Assembly: GCF_014397785.1 (NCBI RefSeq) | Contig: NZ_VZQQ01000042.1 | Location: 1 to 53,175 of the forward strand | Direction of reading: 5' to 3' | DNA from: Paraburkholderia podalyriae | Lineage (GTDB): Bacteria > Pseudomonadota > Gammaproteobacteria > Burkholderiales > Burkholderiaceae | DNA: 53,175 nt | Shown here: positions 7,931 to 16,931 of the stretch, piece after piece | Layout: each line of letters begins with the position of its first letter | Numbering within the stretch: the stretch's first letter is position 1 | Program-made: the position numbers and the translations under genes | Notes under the pieces: model-generated | Told to the model about the DNA's origin: nothing | Databases searched by the model: none | What the model saw: the letters and a program-made list of their open reading frames with translations, nothing else

Positions 7931-9451
7931 ATGGACACGATTCTGAAGCTCGACAACATCAGCAAGAGCTTTCCCGGTGTGAAGGCGTTGCAGGGCATTC
8001 ACCTCGAGATCGCGCGCGGCGAGATTCACGCGCTGCTCGGCGAGAACGGCGCGGGCAAGTCGACGCTGATGAAAATTCTGTGCGGCATCTATCAGCCGGA
8101 CGCAGGCACGATCACGCTCGACGGCGAGCAACGCCACTTCGCGAACTATCACGACGCGGTAGCCGCGGGCGTCGGTATCGTGTTTCAGGAGTTCAGCCTG
8201 ATTCCGTATCTGAACGCGGTGGAGAACATGTTTCTCGGCCGCGAAATGAAGAACGGCTTCGGCCTGCTCGAACGCGGCAGGATGCGGCGCGCAGCGGCCG
8301 CGATTTTTCAGCGGCTTGTTGTCGCGATCGATCTGGCGGTGCCGATCAGGCAACTATCGGTCGCGCAGCAGCAGTTCGTCGAAATTGGCAAGGCCTTGTC
8401 GCTCGATGCGCGCGTGCTGATTCTCGACGAGCCGACCGCGACGCTGACGCCCGCCGAAGCCGCGCACCTGTTCACGATCATGCGCGAGCTGAAGCAGCAG
8501 GGCGTCGCGATGATCTTTATCTCGCACCACCTCGAAGAGATTTTCGAGGTGTGCGACCGCATCACGGTGCTGCGCGACGGCCAGTACGTCGGCACGACCG
8601 AGGTCGCGCAATCCGACGTGGGCCGGCTCGTGCAGATGATGGTGGGACGCCGGATCGAAAGCAGCTTTCCGCCGAAGCCGACGCCGCGCGCCGACGCGAA
8701 GGTCGTGCTCGACGTCGTGCGCTTGCAGCTGTTCAAGGACAGCCCCGAGTTGAGCTTCACGCTGCGCGAAGGCGAGATTCTGGGCTTCGCGGGACTCGTC
8801 GGTTCGGGGCGCACCGAGACCGCGCTCGCGGTGATTGGCGCGGAGCGCGCATACGTGAAGGACATTCGCGTGAACGGCGCGGCCGCGAAGCTCGCCGATC
8901 CCGCCGATGCGCTGCGCGCGGGCGTCGGCATTCTGCCCGAAAGCCGCAAGACGGAAGGGCTCATTACCGAGTTCTCGATCAAGCAGAACATTTCGATCAA
9001 CAACCTCGGCAAGTACCAGTCGCTGCGTTTCTTTATCGACCAGCGCAGCGAAGCGCGCGCGACCGCGGACATCATGAAGCGCGTCGGCGTGAAGGCGCCC
9101 ACGATGCACACCGAAGTCGCGACGCTGTCGGGCGGCAATCAGCAGAAGGTCGTGATCGCGCGCTGGCTCAATCACCACACGAACATCCTGATCTTCGACG
9201 AACCGACGCGCGGCATCGACGTCGGCGCGAAGGCGGAAATCTATCTGCTGATGCGCGAACTGACCGCGCGCGGCTACTCGATCATCATGATCTCGTCCGA
9301 GTTGCCGGAGATCGTCGGCATGTGCGAGCGCGTCGCCGTGTTCCGGCAGGGCCGCATCGAAGCGCTGCTCGAAGGCGACGCGATCGAATCGAATGCCGTG
9401 ATGACCTATGCGACCGCCGGTTCGGCTGGAGCCTCTCATGAACATGCCTAA
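7931..9451 (+). CDS. Sugar ABC transporter, double-domain ATPase
   Basis: This 506-residue protein is a fused pair of ABC ATPase domains of the RbsA/MglA type, energising sugar import at the inner membrane. Domain 1 (about 5-240) has Walker A GENGAGKST, a divergent signature LSVAQQQ and Walker B VLILDEPTATLT. Domain 2 (about 255-495) has the usual degenerate Walker A (GLVGSGRTE) but an intact signature LSGGNQQKV and Walker B ILIFDEPTRGID, as is normal for RbsA. Start ATG 7931 is preceded by AGGGGAA; the longer in-frame extension upstream overlaps the binding-protein gene and is rejected. Its stop overlaps the permease start by 14 bases, so the two are translationally coupled. Confidence 0.93.
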   Translation: MDTILKLDNISKSFPGVKALQGIHLEIARGEIHALLGENGAGKSTLMKILCGIYQPDAGTITLDGEQRHFANYHDAVAAGVGIVFQEFSLIPYLNAVENMFLGREMKNGFGLLERGRMRRAAAAIFQRLVVAIDLAVPIRQLSVAQQQFVEIGKALSLDARVLILDEPTATLTPAEAAHLFTIMRELKQQGVAMIFISHHLEEIFEVCDRITVLRDGQYVGTTEVAQSDVGRLVQMMVGRRIESSFPPKPTPRADAKVVLDVVRLQLFKDSPELSFTLREGEILGFAGLVGSGRTETALAVIGAERAYVKDIRVNGAAAKLADPADALRAGVGILPESRKTEGLITEFSIKQNISINNLGKYQSLRFFIDQRSEARATADIMKRVGVKAPTMHTEVATLSGGNQQKVVIARWLNHHTNILIFDEPTRGIDVGAKAEIYLLMRELTARGYSIIMISSELPEIVGMCERVAVFRQGRIEALLEGDAIESNAVMTYATAGSAGASHEHA

Positions 9452-10445
9452 TCCTTCCTCTTCGCCGAAAACATCGAGTGTCAACAGCGACACGCCGGGC
9501 GCGCCGGTGCGCTTCACGTGGGCCGCGCTAAAGCGCTCGACGCTGTTCTATCCGTTCATCGGCCTGCTGGTCGTCTGCATCGTGATGGTGTTCGCGAGCG
9601 ACAGCTTTCTGTCGGGCGCGAACATCGAGAACGTGCTGCGCCAGGTGTCGATCAACGCGATCATCGCGGTTGGCATGACCTGTGTGATCCTGACGGGCGG
9701 CATCGATCTGTCGGTCGGCTCGGTGATGGCGCTCGCGGGCACGCTGTCGGCCGGGCTGATGGTCGCCGGCATGAATGCGGTGGCGGCGCTTGCGGTCGGC
9801 ATCGCGGTCGGTCTCGGCTTCGGCGCGGCCAACGGCTTTTTCGTCGCGTTCGCCGGCATGCCGCCGATCATCGTCACGCTCGCGACCATGGGTATCGCGC
9901 GCGGTCTTGCGCTGATCTACACGGGCGGCTATCCGATCGACGGTCTGCCCGACTGGGTCAGCTTCTTCGGCAGCGGCAAGATTCTCGGCATCCAGGCGCC
10001 GGTCGTGATCATGGCGGTGATCTATGTGATCGCATGGGTACTGCTCGAACGCATGCCGTTTGGCCGCTACGTGTATGCGATCGGCGGCAACGAACAGGCG
10101 ACGCGTCTGTCCGGCGTGCGGGTGGCGCGCGTGAAGCTGATCGTCTACACGATCGCCGGTGTGACGTCCGCGTTCGCCGCGATCGTGCTGACCGCGCGTC
10201 TGATGAGCGGCCAGCCGAACGCCGGCGTCGGCTTCGAACTCGACGCGATCGCCGCCGTCGTGATGGGCGGCACGTCGATCTCCGGTGGACGCGGCTCGAT
10301 CATCGGCACGCTGATCGGTGCGCTGTTACTCGGGGTCCTGAATAACGGCCTGAACATGGTCGGTGTGAATCCGTACGTGCAGAACGTGATCAAGGGCGGA
10401 ATCATTCTGCTCGCGATCTACATCAGCCGCGACCGCAGAAAGTAA
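9438..10445 (+). CDS. Sugar ABC transporter, permease
   Basis: The 335-residue integral membrane permease is of the RbsC type (BPD_transp_2). After a Ser/Pro-rich cytoplasmic start (about 1-35) come roughly eight to ten hydrophobic spans, beginning FYPFIGLLVVCIVMV, with family segments ILTGGIDLSVGSVMALAGT and AVVMGGTSISGGRGSIIGT (the loop contacting the ATPase). Start ATG 9438 has GGAG eight bases upstream and overlaps the end of the ATPase gene. It completes a three-part importer and is followed 40 bases later by the zinc dehydrogenase, pointing to one transcript. Confidence 0.93.
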   Translation: MNMPNPSSSPKTSSVNSDTPGAPVRFTWAALKRSTLFYPFIGLLVVCIVMVFASDSFLSGANIENVLRQVSINAIIAVGMTCVILTGGIDLSVGSVMALAGTLSAGLMVAGMNAVAALAVGIAVGLGFGAANGFFVAFAGMPPIIVTLATMGIARGLALIYTGGYPIDGLPDWVSFFGSGKILGIQAPVVIMAVIYVIAWVLLERMPFGRYVYAIGGNEQATRLSGVRVARVKLIVYTIAGVTSAFAAIVLTARLMSGQPNAGVGFELDAIAAVVMGGTSISGGRGSIIGTLIGALLLGVLNNGLNMVGVNPYVQNVIKGGIILLAIYISRDRRK

Positions 10446-10485
10446 CGCTCCCTTCCTCACCTCCCTCTTATCGCAGGACCATGCA

Positions 10486-11574
10486 ATGACGACTCAATTC
10501 GACCAGCAGAACATGACCGCCATCGTCTGTCATGCACCGAAAGACTATCGCGTCGAACAGGTACAGAAGCCGCGCGCCCGCGCGCATGAACTCGTGATTC
10601 GCATCGCCGCGTGCGGTATCTGCGCGAGCGACTGCAAATGCCATTCGGGCGCGAAGATGTTCTGGGGCGGCCCCAGCCCGTGGGTCAAGGCACCGGTGAT
10701 TCCGGGTCACGAGTTCTTCGGCTATGTCGAGGAACTGGGCGAAGGCGCGGCCGGGCATTTCGGCGTGCAGAAGGGCGATCGCGTGATCGCCGAGCAGATC
10801 GTGCCGTGCGGCAAGTGCCGCTACTGCAAATCCGGCCAGTACTGGATGTGCGAAGTGCACAACATCTTCGGCTTTCAACGCGAAGTCGCGGACGGCGGCA
10901 TGGCCGAGTACATGCGCATTCCGCCGACCGCGATCGTCCACAAGATTCCAGACGGCATCTCGCTCGAAGACGCCGCGATCATCGAACCGCTCGCGTGCGC
11001 GATTCACACCGTCAATCGCGGCGATCTGCAACTCGACGACGTCGTCGTGATCGCGGGCGCGGGGCCGCTGGGTCTGATGATGACGCAGGTCGCGCATCTG
11101 AAGACGCCGAAGAAGCTCGTCGTGATCGATCTCGTCGAAGAACGGCTCGCACTCGCGCGCGAATACGGCGCCGACGTGACGATCAATCCGAAGCAACAGG
11201 ACGCGCTCGCGATCATCCATTCACTGACGGACGGCTACGGCTGCGACGTCTATATTGAAACGACGGGCGCGCCGATCGGCGTGAATCAGGGGATGGACCT
11301 GATCCGCAAGCTCGGGCGCTTCGTCGAATTCTCCGTGTTCGGCGCGGATACGACGCTCGACTGGTCAGTGATCGGCGATCGCAAGGAACTCGACGTGCGC
11401 GGCGCGCATCTTGGGCCCTATTGCTATCCGATCGCAATCGATCTGCTTGCGCGCGGACTCGTCACGTCGAAGGGCATCGTCACACACGGCTTTTCGTTGG
11501 AAGAATGGGATGAAGCGATCGGGATCGCGAATTCGCTCGATTCGATCAAGGTGCTGATGAAGCCGCGCGCGTGA
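10486..11574 (+). CDS. Zinc-dependent alcohol dehydrogenase, erythritol/L-threitol type
   Basis: This is a 362-residue medium-chain zinc dehydrogenase, NAD-linked and cytosolic. Catalytic zinc ligands are visible in CGICASDCKCH and PGHEFFGYVEE. The structural zinc site is C-x2-C-x2-C-x7-C (CGKCRYCKSGQYWMC), and the nucleotide site is VIAGAGPLGLMM. Overall form recalls proteins labelled erythritol/L-threitol dehydrogenase, with the aromatic insert KMFWGGPSPWVKAP near the active site. It sits between the ABC permease (40 bases) and a second FGGY kinase (31 bases), so its product is probably the kinase's substrate. Substrate could be a tetritol or a pentitol; I infer a polyol only. Confidence 0.82.
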   Translation: MTTQFDQQNMTAIVCHAPKDYRVEQVQKPRARAHELVIRIAACGICASDCKCHSGAKMFWGGPSPWVKAPVIPGHEFFGYVEELGEGAAGHFGVQKGDRVIAEQIVPCGKCRYCKSGQYWMCEVHNIFGFQREVADGGMAEYMRIPPTAIVHKIPDGISLEDAAIIEPLACAIHTVNRGDLQLDDVVVIAGAGPLGLMMTQVAHLKTPKKLVVIDLVEERLALAREYGADVTINPKQQDALAIIHSLTDGYGCDVYIETTGAPIGVNQGMDLIRKLGRFVEFSVFGADTTLDWSVIGDRKELDVRGAHLGPYCYPIAIDLLARGLVTSKGIVTHGFSLEEWDEAIGIANSLDSIKVLMKPRA

Positions 11575-11605
11575 ATCGCGGGCGTGGCTTTTCAACGGAG
11601 ACCCT

Positions 11606-13150
11606 ATGAACTACGTCATCGGCGTCGATATCGGCACGCAAAGCACGAAGGCGCTGCTGGTCGACGAGCACGGCGCGATCGTCGCGCAGCATGCGTCGGC
11701 GTATCAGCCCGATACGCCGAAGCCGTTGTGGGCCGAGCAGTGGCCCGCGGTGTGGCTGAAGGCCGTGGTCGAATGCGTGGCCGCGTGCGTCAGCGAGGCG
11801 AAGGCGGCCGGCATCGCGCCGCGCGCGATCAAGGCGCTGTGCGTGAGCAGTCTGTACGGCGGCTCGGGCATTCCGGTCGACAACGACATGCGGCCGCTCG
11901 CGCCGTGCCTGATCTGGATGGACCGGCGCGCGACCGCGCAGGTCGACTGGGTGCGCGAGAACCTCGACGTCGAGCGGCTCCATACGATCACCGGCAACGG
12001 AGTGGACAGCTACTACGGTTACACCAAGATGCTGTGGCTGCGCGAGAACCAGCCGGACGTGTGGGCGCATACGCGCTATTTTTTGCCGCCGAACGCGTAC
12101 GTGATCTACATGCTGACCGGGGAGGTCGCCGTCGATCATAGTTCGGCCGGCAATATCGGCGGCGTCTACGATATCGCGCGGCGCGACTGGTCGGACGAAG
12201 CGCTCGACATGCTGGGCATTCCAGCGACGATGATGCCGGAGCGGCTGGTCGAATCGTCCGAGGTGGTGGGTGGGCTGTTGTCGCAATGGACCGCGCAGCT
12301 CGGACTGGCAGCGGGCACCGCGATCGTCGCGGGCGGCGTCGATGCGGCGGTGGCGACATTCGCGGCCGGCGTCACGCGCGCCGGGCAGCATGTTGCGATG
12401 ATCGGCACCAGCATGTGCTGGGGCTACATCAATCAGCGTGTCGACGCACGGCACGGTTTGATCAGCATGCCGCACGTTTTCAACGGGCGGCACGACATTT
12501 ACGTATTCGGCGGCGCGATTACCGCGGGCGCGTCGGTCAGCTGGTATCGCGAGCAGTTCTGTCACGCGGAGATCGAGGCCGCGCGCGCGACGCCGCATGG
12601 CGATCCGCATCGGCTGCTCGAAGAAGCGGCCGCGCAGGTGCCGGCCGGCGCCGACGGCGTGCTGTTCCTGCCGTATCTGATGGGCGAGCGCAGTCCGGTG
12701 TGGGATGCGAAAGCGAGTGGCGCGTTCGTCGGACTGTCGCTCTTTCATACGCGCGCGCATCTGTATCGCGCGGTGCTCGAAGGCGTGTCGTTCGCGCTGA
12801 AGCACAACATCGAGGCGGGGCGCAAAGGCGCGCAATCGCTCGACGACAAGCTGATCGTGGTTGGCGGCGCCGCGCATTCGGACCTGTGGATGCAGATCGT
12901 CGCCGACGTCACCGGCTATCCGGTCTACACGATCGAGCAGGACGTCGAAGCCGCAATGGGCGCGGCGTTGCTCGCCGCGCTCGGTGTCGGCCTCGTGTCG
13001 CCCGAAGCGGCGCAACGCGGTTGGATCACGCTGATCGAGCGCGCTCAGCCCGACGCACGGCGCATGGGGTTGTACGAGCAGCGCTTCGGCGTGTACGTGG
13101 ATCTCTATCCGGCGCTGAAGCCGGTCATGCATCGCTTGCAATCATCATGA
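11606..13150 (+). CDS. FGGY-family carbohydrate kinase of unknown substrate
   Basis: The 514-residue kinase has the FGGY N-terminal phosphate loop VIGVDIGTQSTKALLVD, the mid-region segment SLYGGSGIPVD, the catalytic aspartate in VAGGVDAAVATFAAG, and the C-terminal nucleotide segment VVGGAAHSDLWMQIVADV. It is clearly distinct from the xylulokinase in this window. Substrates of FGGY kinases include xylulose, ribulose, L-xylulose, glycerol and tetruloses; the neighbouring zinc polyol dehydrogenase and DCXR-like reductase suggest a ketopentose such as L-xylulose or a ketotetrose. Start ATG 11606 follows GGAGACCCT. Its stop overlaps the next start (ATGA at 13147). Confidence 0.85.
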   Translation: MNYVIGVDIGTQSTKALLVDEHGAIVAQHASAYQPDTPKPLWAEQWPAVWLKAVVECVAACVSEAKAAGIAPRAIKALCVSSLYGGSGIPVDNDMRPLAPCLIWMDRRATAQVDWVRENLDVERLHTITGNGVDSYYGYTKMLWLRENQPDVWAHTRYFLPPNAYVIYMLTGEVAVDHSSAGNIGGVYDIARRDWSDEALDMLGIPATMMPERLVESSEVVGGLLSQWTAQLGLAAGTAIVAGGVDAAVATFAAGVTRAGQHVAMIGTSMCWGYINQRVDARHGLISMPHVFNGRHDIYVFGGAITAGASVSWYREQFCHAEIEAARATPHGDPHRLLEEAAAQVPAGADGVLFLPYLMGERSPVWDAKASGAFVGLSLFHTRAHLYRAVLEGVSFALKHNIEAGRKGAQSLDDKLIVVGGAAHSDLWMQIVADVTGYPVYTIEQDVEAAMGAALLAALGVGLVSPEAAQRGWITLIERAQPDARRMGLYEQRFGVYVDLYPALKPVMHRLQSS

Positions 13151-13884
13151 ACGCCACTTTCGATTTCTCCGGCCGCTCGATCCTGGTGACGGGCGCCTCC
13201 AGCGGCATCGGCCGCGCGACGGTCGAGGCGCTGCGCGCGAGCGGCGCGTCGGTCGTCGCGGCCGCGCGCAACGGCAACGAGCTTGCGCGGCTCGCCGAGC
13301 AAACCGGCTGCGAGCCGTTGAGGCTCGACGTCGCCGACGAAGCCGCGATCGACGCAGCATTGGCATCGCTCGAACCGTTCGACGGTCTCGTGAATTGCGC
13401 GGGCACCGCGTTGCTCGAACGCGCGCTGGATACGACGGCCGCGAGCTTCGATCGCGTGATGGCGGTGAATGCGCGCGGCGCGGTGCTGGTCGCGAAGCAC
13501 GTCGCGCGTGGCATGCTCGACGCGGGGCGCACGGGTAGCATCGTCAACGTGTCGAGCCAGGCTGCACTCGTCGCGCTCGACGATCATCTGAGCTACTCGG
13601 CGTCGAAGGCCGCGCTCGATGCGCTCACGCGCGCGTTGTGCATCGAGTTGGGGCCGCACGGGATTCGCGTGAACAGCGTGAACCCGACGGTCACGCTGAC
13701 GCCGATGGCGGTGCTGGCCTGGAGCGATCCCGTCAAGCGCGATCCCGCGTTACAGGCGATTCCGCTCAGGCGCTTCGCCGAATCCGCCGAAGTCGCCGCG
13801 CCGATTCTGTTTCTGTTGAGCGACGCGGCGTCGATGATCAGCGGCGTGTGTCTGCCAATCGATGGCGGCTACACCGCGCGTTGA
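13147..13884 (+). CDS. Short-chain dehydrogenase, L-xylulose reductase (DCXR)-like
   Basis: The 245-residue SDR matches the dicarbonyl/L-xylulose reductase type: TGASSGIG cofactor loop near residue 14, NVSSQ with catalytic Ser, YSASK with catalytic Tyr and Lys, and the C-terminal run VNSVNPTVTLTPM followed by WSDP and FLLSDAASMISG, which closely recalls animal DCXR. Members interconvert xylitol and L-xylulose with NADP(H), among other small carbonyls. Start ATG 13147 overlaps the kinase stop. It ends the plus-strand unit and converges on kynA 16 bases later. Function as a pentitol/pentulose oxidoreductase fits the island; exact substrate is unproven. Confidence 0.85.
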   Translation: MNATFDFSGRSILVTGASSGIGRATVEALRASGASVVAAARNGNELARLAEQTGCEPLRLDVADEAAIDAALASLEPFDGLVNCAGTALLERALDTTAASFDRVMAVNARGAVLVAKHVARGMLDAGRTGSIVNVSSQAALVALDDHLSYSASKAALDALTRALCIELGPHGIRVNSVNPTVTLTPMAVLAWSDPVKRDPALQAIPLRRFAESAEVAAPILFLLSDAASMISGVCLPIDGGYTAR

Positions 13885-13900
13885 CGGGCGAAATGAAAAA

Positions 13901-14848
13901 TCAGAGCATGGTGCGCACGTGCCACAGCTCGGGGAACAACACGACGTCGAGCATCTTGCGCAGATACGGCGCGCCGCTGGTGCCGCCGGTGCCCTGTTTG
14001 AAGCCGATGATGCGCTCGACGGTCGTCACATGGCGGAATCGCCATTGGCGGAACGCATCCTCGAGATCGACGAGTTCTTCGGCCATCTCATACAGCTCCC
14101 AGTGCTCGGACGGATTGCGATACACGTCGAGCCACGCCGCTTCGACCGATGCATCGTGTTCAGTCGGCTTGGTCCAGTCGCGCTCGAGCCGCGCGGGCGA
14201 AATCGCGAAGCCGCGCCGCGCGAGCAGCCGCACGACTTCGTCGTAGAACGACGGCGCTTCGAGCGATGCCTTCACTTGCGCATACACGTCGGCGCGATGC
14301 GCGTGCGGCTTGAGCATCTGCTCGTTCTTGTTGCCGAGCAGGAATTCGATCTGCCGGTACTGGTACGACTGGAAGCCCGACGAGCTACCGAGGTAAGGCC
14401 GCATCGCCGTGTATTCGGATGGCGTCATCGTCGCGAGTACGCTCCATGCCTGCACCAGCTGCTCCATGATTCGCGACACGCGCGCGAGCATCTTGAACGC
14501 GGGCGGCAACTCGTCGCGATGCACGGCCGCGAGCGCCGCGCGCAACTCGTAAAGCGCGAGCTTCATCCACAGTTCGCTGGTCTGATGCTGGATGATGAAC
14601 AGCATCTCGTTATGATCCGGCGACAACGGATGCTGCGCGTCGAGCACCGTGCCGAGCGACAGATAGTCGCCGTAGCTCATCGACTCCGCGAAGTCGAGCT
14701 GCGCGTCGTGCCAGCCGCTGTCGGTCGTGCCCGGGCAAGCCGTCGAGCCGCTCGCGGCCGGCGCCGAAGCCGTCTGTGCGTGCCCGAACGGGCAACCTTG
14801 TGTGAGCGGTTCTTCTGGCAAGCCCGGCGTGTGCATGTGATCGTTCAT
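13901..14848 (-). CDS. kynA: Tryptophan 2,3-dioxygenase
   Basis: This 315-residue heme enzyme opens the indole ring of L-tryptophan to N-formylkynurenine. Family segments are MSYGDYLSLGTVLDAQHPLS, HNEMLFIIQHQTSELWMKL, MRPYLGSSSGFQSYQYRQIE and the C-terminal WRFRHVTTVERIIGFKQGTG, with the heme-ligand histidine in the RFRH segment. An N-terminal extension of about 45 residues rich in polar residues precedes the core; bacterial enzymes vary here. It is the last gene of kynB-kynU-kynA, only 10 bases after kynU, consistent with co-transcription under the divergent Lrp-type regulator. Confidence 0.97.
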   Translation of the reverse strand: MNDHMHTPGLPEEPLTQGCPFGHAQTASAPAASGSTACPGTTDSGWHDAQLDFAESMSYGDYLSLGTVLDAQHPLSPDHNEMLFIIQHQTSELWMKLALYELRAALAAVHRDELPPAFKMLARVSRIMEQLVQAWSVLATMTPSEYTAMRPYLGSSSGFQSYQYRQIEFLLGNKNEQMLKPHAHRADVYAQVKASLEAPSFYDEVVRLLARRGFAISPARLERDWTKPTEHDASVEAAWLDVYRNPSEHWELYEMAEELVDLEDAFRQWRFRHVTTVERIIGFKQGTGGTSGAPYLRKMLDVVLFPELWHVRTML

Positions 14849-14858
14849 GCTGCAATCC

Positions 14859-16109
14859 TCAGGTAACGGCGCCGCGCTGGGCGAATTCGGGAGCCCGCCA
14901 TGCGTCGCGGGCGAGCACGTCGCGCAACGTTTCGACGGCGTCCCACACGTCGACGAAGCGCGTGTAAAGCGGCGTGAAGCCGAAGCGCAGCACGTGCGGC
15001 TCGCGATAATCGCCGATCACGCCGTGCGCGATCAGCGCCTGCATCACCTCGTAGCCGTGCGGATGTTCGAAGCTCGCATGCGAGCCGCGCTGCGCATGCT
15101 CGCGCGGCGTCACGAGCTTCAGTGGAAATTCGCTGCAACGCGTCTCGACCAGTTCGATGAACAGATCGGTCAGCGCGAGCGACTTCTCGCGGACCGCCTG
15201 CATGTTCGTTTGCAGGAACACGTCGAGCCCACATTCGACGAGCGCCATCGACACCAGCGGCTGCGTGCCGCACAGGAAGCGGCCCACGCCGTTGTCGGGC
15301 TGATACGTCGGGTTCATCTCGAACGGCGCGCGATGCCCCCACCAGCCCGATAGCGGTTGCGTGAATTCGTTCTGGTGGCGCCTCGCCACCCACACGAACG
15401 CGGGCGAACCCGGCCCGCCGTTCAGATACTTGTATGTGCAGCCGACCGCGTAGTCGGCGTTCACACCGTTCAGATCCACCGGCACCGCGCCCGCAGAATG
15501 CGCGAGATCCCACAGCGCGAGCGCGCCCTTGTCGTGGATCAGCTTCGTCAGCGCGGCCATGTCGTGCATGTAGCCGGTGCGGTAGTTCACGTGCGTGATC
15601 ATCACGATCGCGGTGTCCTCGCCGATCGCGTCGGGCAGCCCGGACGGATCGTCGACGAGGCGCAGCTCGTAGCCGCGATCGAGCTGCTCGATCAGGCCCT
15701 GCGCGATATACAGATCGCTCGGGAAGTTCGAGCGCTCGGACACGATCACGCGACGCTTCGGATCGCGCGCATCGGCGAGCCGCACCGCGGCCGACAGCAG
15801 CTTGAACAGGTTGATCGAGATCGTGTCGGTGATCACGACTTCGTCCTCGGCCGCACCGATCAACGGCGCGAGCTTGTTGCCGAGTCGGCGCGGCAGCGCG
15901 AACCAGCCCGCGGTGTTCCAGCTGCGTATCAGCCCTTCGCCCCATTCGGCGGCGATCACGGTCTGCGCGCGCTGCGCGGCGGCGGCCGGCGGCACGCCGA
16001 GCGAGTTGCCGTCGAGATAGAGGGTCGTCGGCGACAGCGCGAACTGGTCGCGCAGCGCTGCGAGCGGGTCGGCGCTGTCGAGTGCCACGGCTTCGTCACG
16101 ATGGTTCAT
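14859..16109 (-). CDS. kynU: Kynureninase
   Basis: This 416-residue PLP enzyme hydrolyses kynurenine to anthranilate and alanine. The N-terminal TTLYLDGNSLGVPP and the PLP-lysine segment GCTYKYLNGGPGSPAFVWV are characteristic, and the substrate-side WWGHRAPFEMNP follows. Length matches bacterial kynureninases (about 410-420). It lies 53 bases after kynB and 10 bases before kynA. With them it forms the anthranilate branch of tryptophan degradation; anthranilate can feed energy metabolism or quinolone-type products, but no such genes are in the window. Confidence 0.97.
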   Translation of the reverse strand: MNHRDEAVALDSADPLAALRDQFALSPTTLYLDGNSLGVPPAAAAQRAQTVIAAEWGEGLIRSWNTAGWFALPRRLGNKLAPLIGAAEDEVVITDTISINLFKLLSAAVRLADARDPKRRVIVSERSNFPSDLYIAQGLIEQLDRGYELRLVDDPSGLPDAIGEDTAIVMITHVNYRTGYMHDMAALTKLIHDKGALALWDLAHSAGAVPVDLNGVNADYAVGCTYKYLNGGPGSPAFVWVARRHQNEFTQPLSGWWGHRAPFEMNPTYQPDNGVGRFLCGTQPLVSMALVECGLDVFLQTNMQAVREKSLALTDLFIELVETRCSEFPLKLVTPREHAQRGSHASFEHPHGYEVMQALIAHGVIGDYREPHVLRFGFTPLYTRFVDVWDAVETLRDVLARDAWRAPEFAQRGAVT

Positions 16110-16162
16110 GGTGGATTCGATCGATTGGGTTGTCGGGTGGGTAGCCCGCCGGGCGGCGTCCG

Positions 16163-16801
16163 TCAGCGCGTGGCGGGCAGCGCGCGCAGCACCGCGCGCA
16201 CCGGGCTCGCGTCGAGCGTGGTCAGCTTCAGCGGCAGCGCGATCAACTCGTAGTCGCCCGGTTCGACCGCGTCGAGCACGATGCCCTCGAGAATTGCCAT
16301 CCGATGCGCGCGAATGCGGTGATGCGCGTCCATCGTCTTCGATTCCTGCGGATCGAGCGACGGCGTGTCGATGCCGAGCAGCATCACGCCGCGCGCGGCG
16401 AGCAGGTCGACGGTCTCGGGCGCGACCGCGCAGAACGCGCTATCCCACTCGCGCGCCGGCGCTTTTCTGTAAGTGCGCAGTAAGACTCGCGGCGGCAGCG
16501 CGTCGAGCGAGCCGGTCAGGTGTTGTGGCGTCACAACAGGCGATGCGCCGATACAGTGAATCACCCGGCATAAACCGAGATACGCGTCGAGCGGCACGTC
16601 GCCGATCGCGGCGCCGTCGGCGTCATAGTGCAGCGGCGCATCGGTATGCGCGCCGGTGTGCGGCGAGATCGTCAGACGCGCGACATTGACCGGCGAGCCA
16701 GCCTCCATGCGCCAGACGCGCTCGATGCCGACCGCGGTGTCGCCTGGCCAGACGGGCGTGGCGGTATCGACGGCAGGAGTGATGTCCCAAAGTGCTCGCA
16801 T
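16163..16801 (-). CDS. kynB: Kynurenine formamidase
   Basis: The 212-residue cyclase-family hydrolase removes formate from N-formylkynurenine. The metal-binding motif appears as HTGAHTDAPLHYDADG near residues 47-62, preceded by DITPAVDTATPVWPGD. Length fits KynB (about 210). It is the first gene of the kynBUA operon and diverges from an Lrp/AsnC regulator across a 130-base spacer. Confidence 0.96.
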   Translation of the reverse strand: MRALWDITPAVDTATPVWPGDTAVGIERVWRMEAGSPVNVARLTISPHTGAHTDAPLHYDADGAAIGDVPLDAYLGLCRVIHCIGASPVVTPQHLTGSLDALPPRVLLRTYRKAPAREWDSAFCAVAPETVDLLAARGVMLLGIDTPSLDPQESKTMDAHHRIRAHRMAILEGIVLDAVEPGDYELIALPLKLTTLDASPVRAVLRALPATR

Positions 16802-16931
16802 GACGGTTTCGACCGGAGGTGACTATCCCTAAATGATAGAGGTCAAGTCGAGAAATGTGATTGCGAAAAAAGCTCCTTACCAGCCGTGTCTTGGAACATA
16901 ATTTGAGTTAAACGGAAAAGGGAGACCGAAT
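16802..16931. promoter_or_regulatory. Divergent kynB / kynR promoter region
   Basis: The 130-base, locally AT-rich spacer carries the promoters of the kynBUA operon and of the Lrp-type gene. A CATAAT hexamer at 16897-16902 could be a -10 for the regulator, but no well-spaced -35 is clear. Lrp-type factors usually bind such shared regions and respond to an amino acid, here probably kynurenine or tryptophan by analogy with known KynR proteins. Confidence 0.5.

Noticed and set aside
11546..13141. Long minus-strand open frame of 531 codons opposite the second FGGY kinase
   Set aside because: It is a shadow of the kinase gene caused by high GC at codon third positions; its product is rich in Arg, His and Ala with no domain, and the opposite strand is a clear enzyme.
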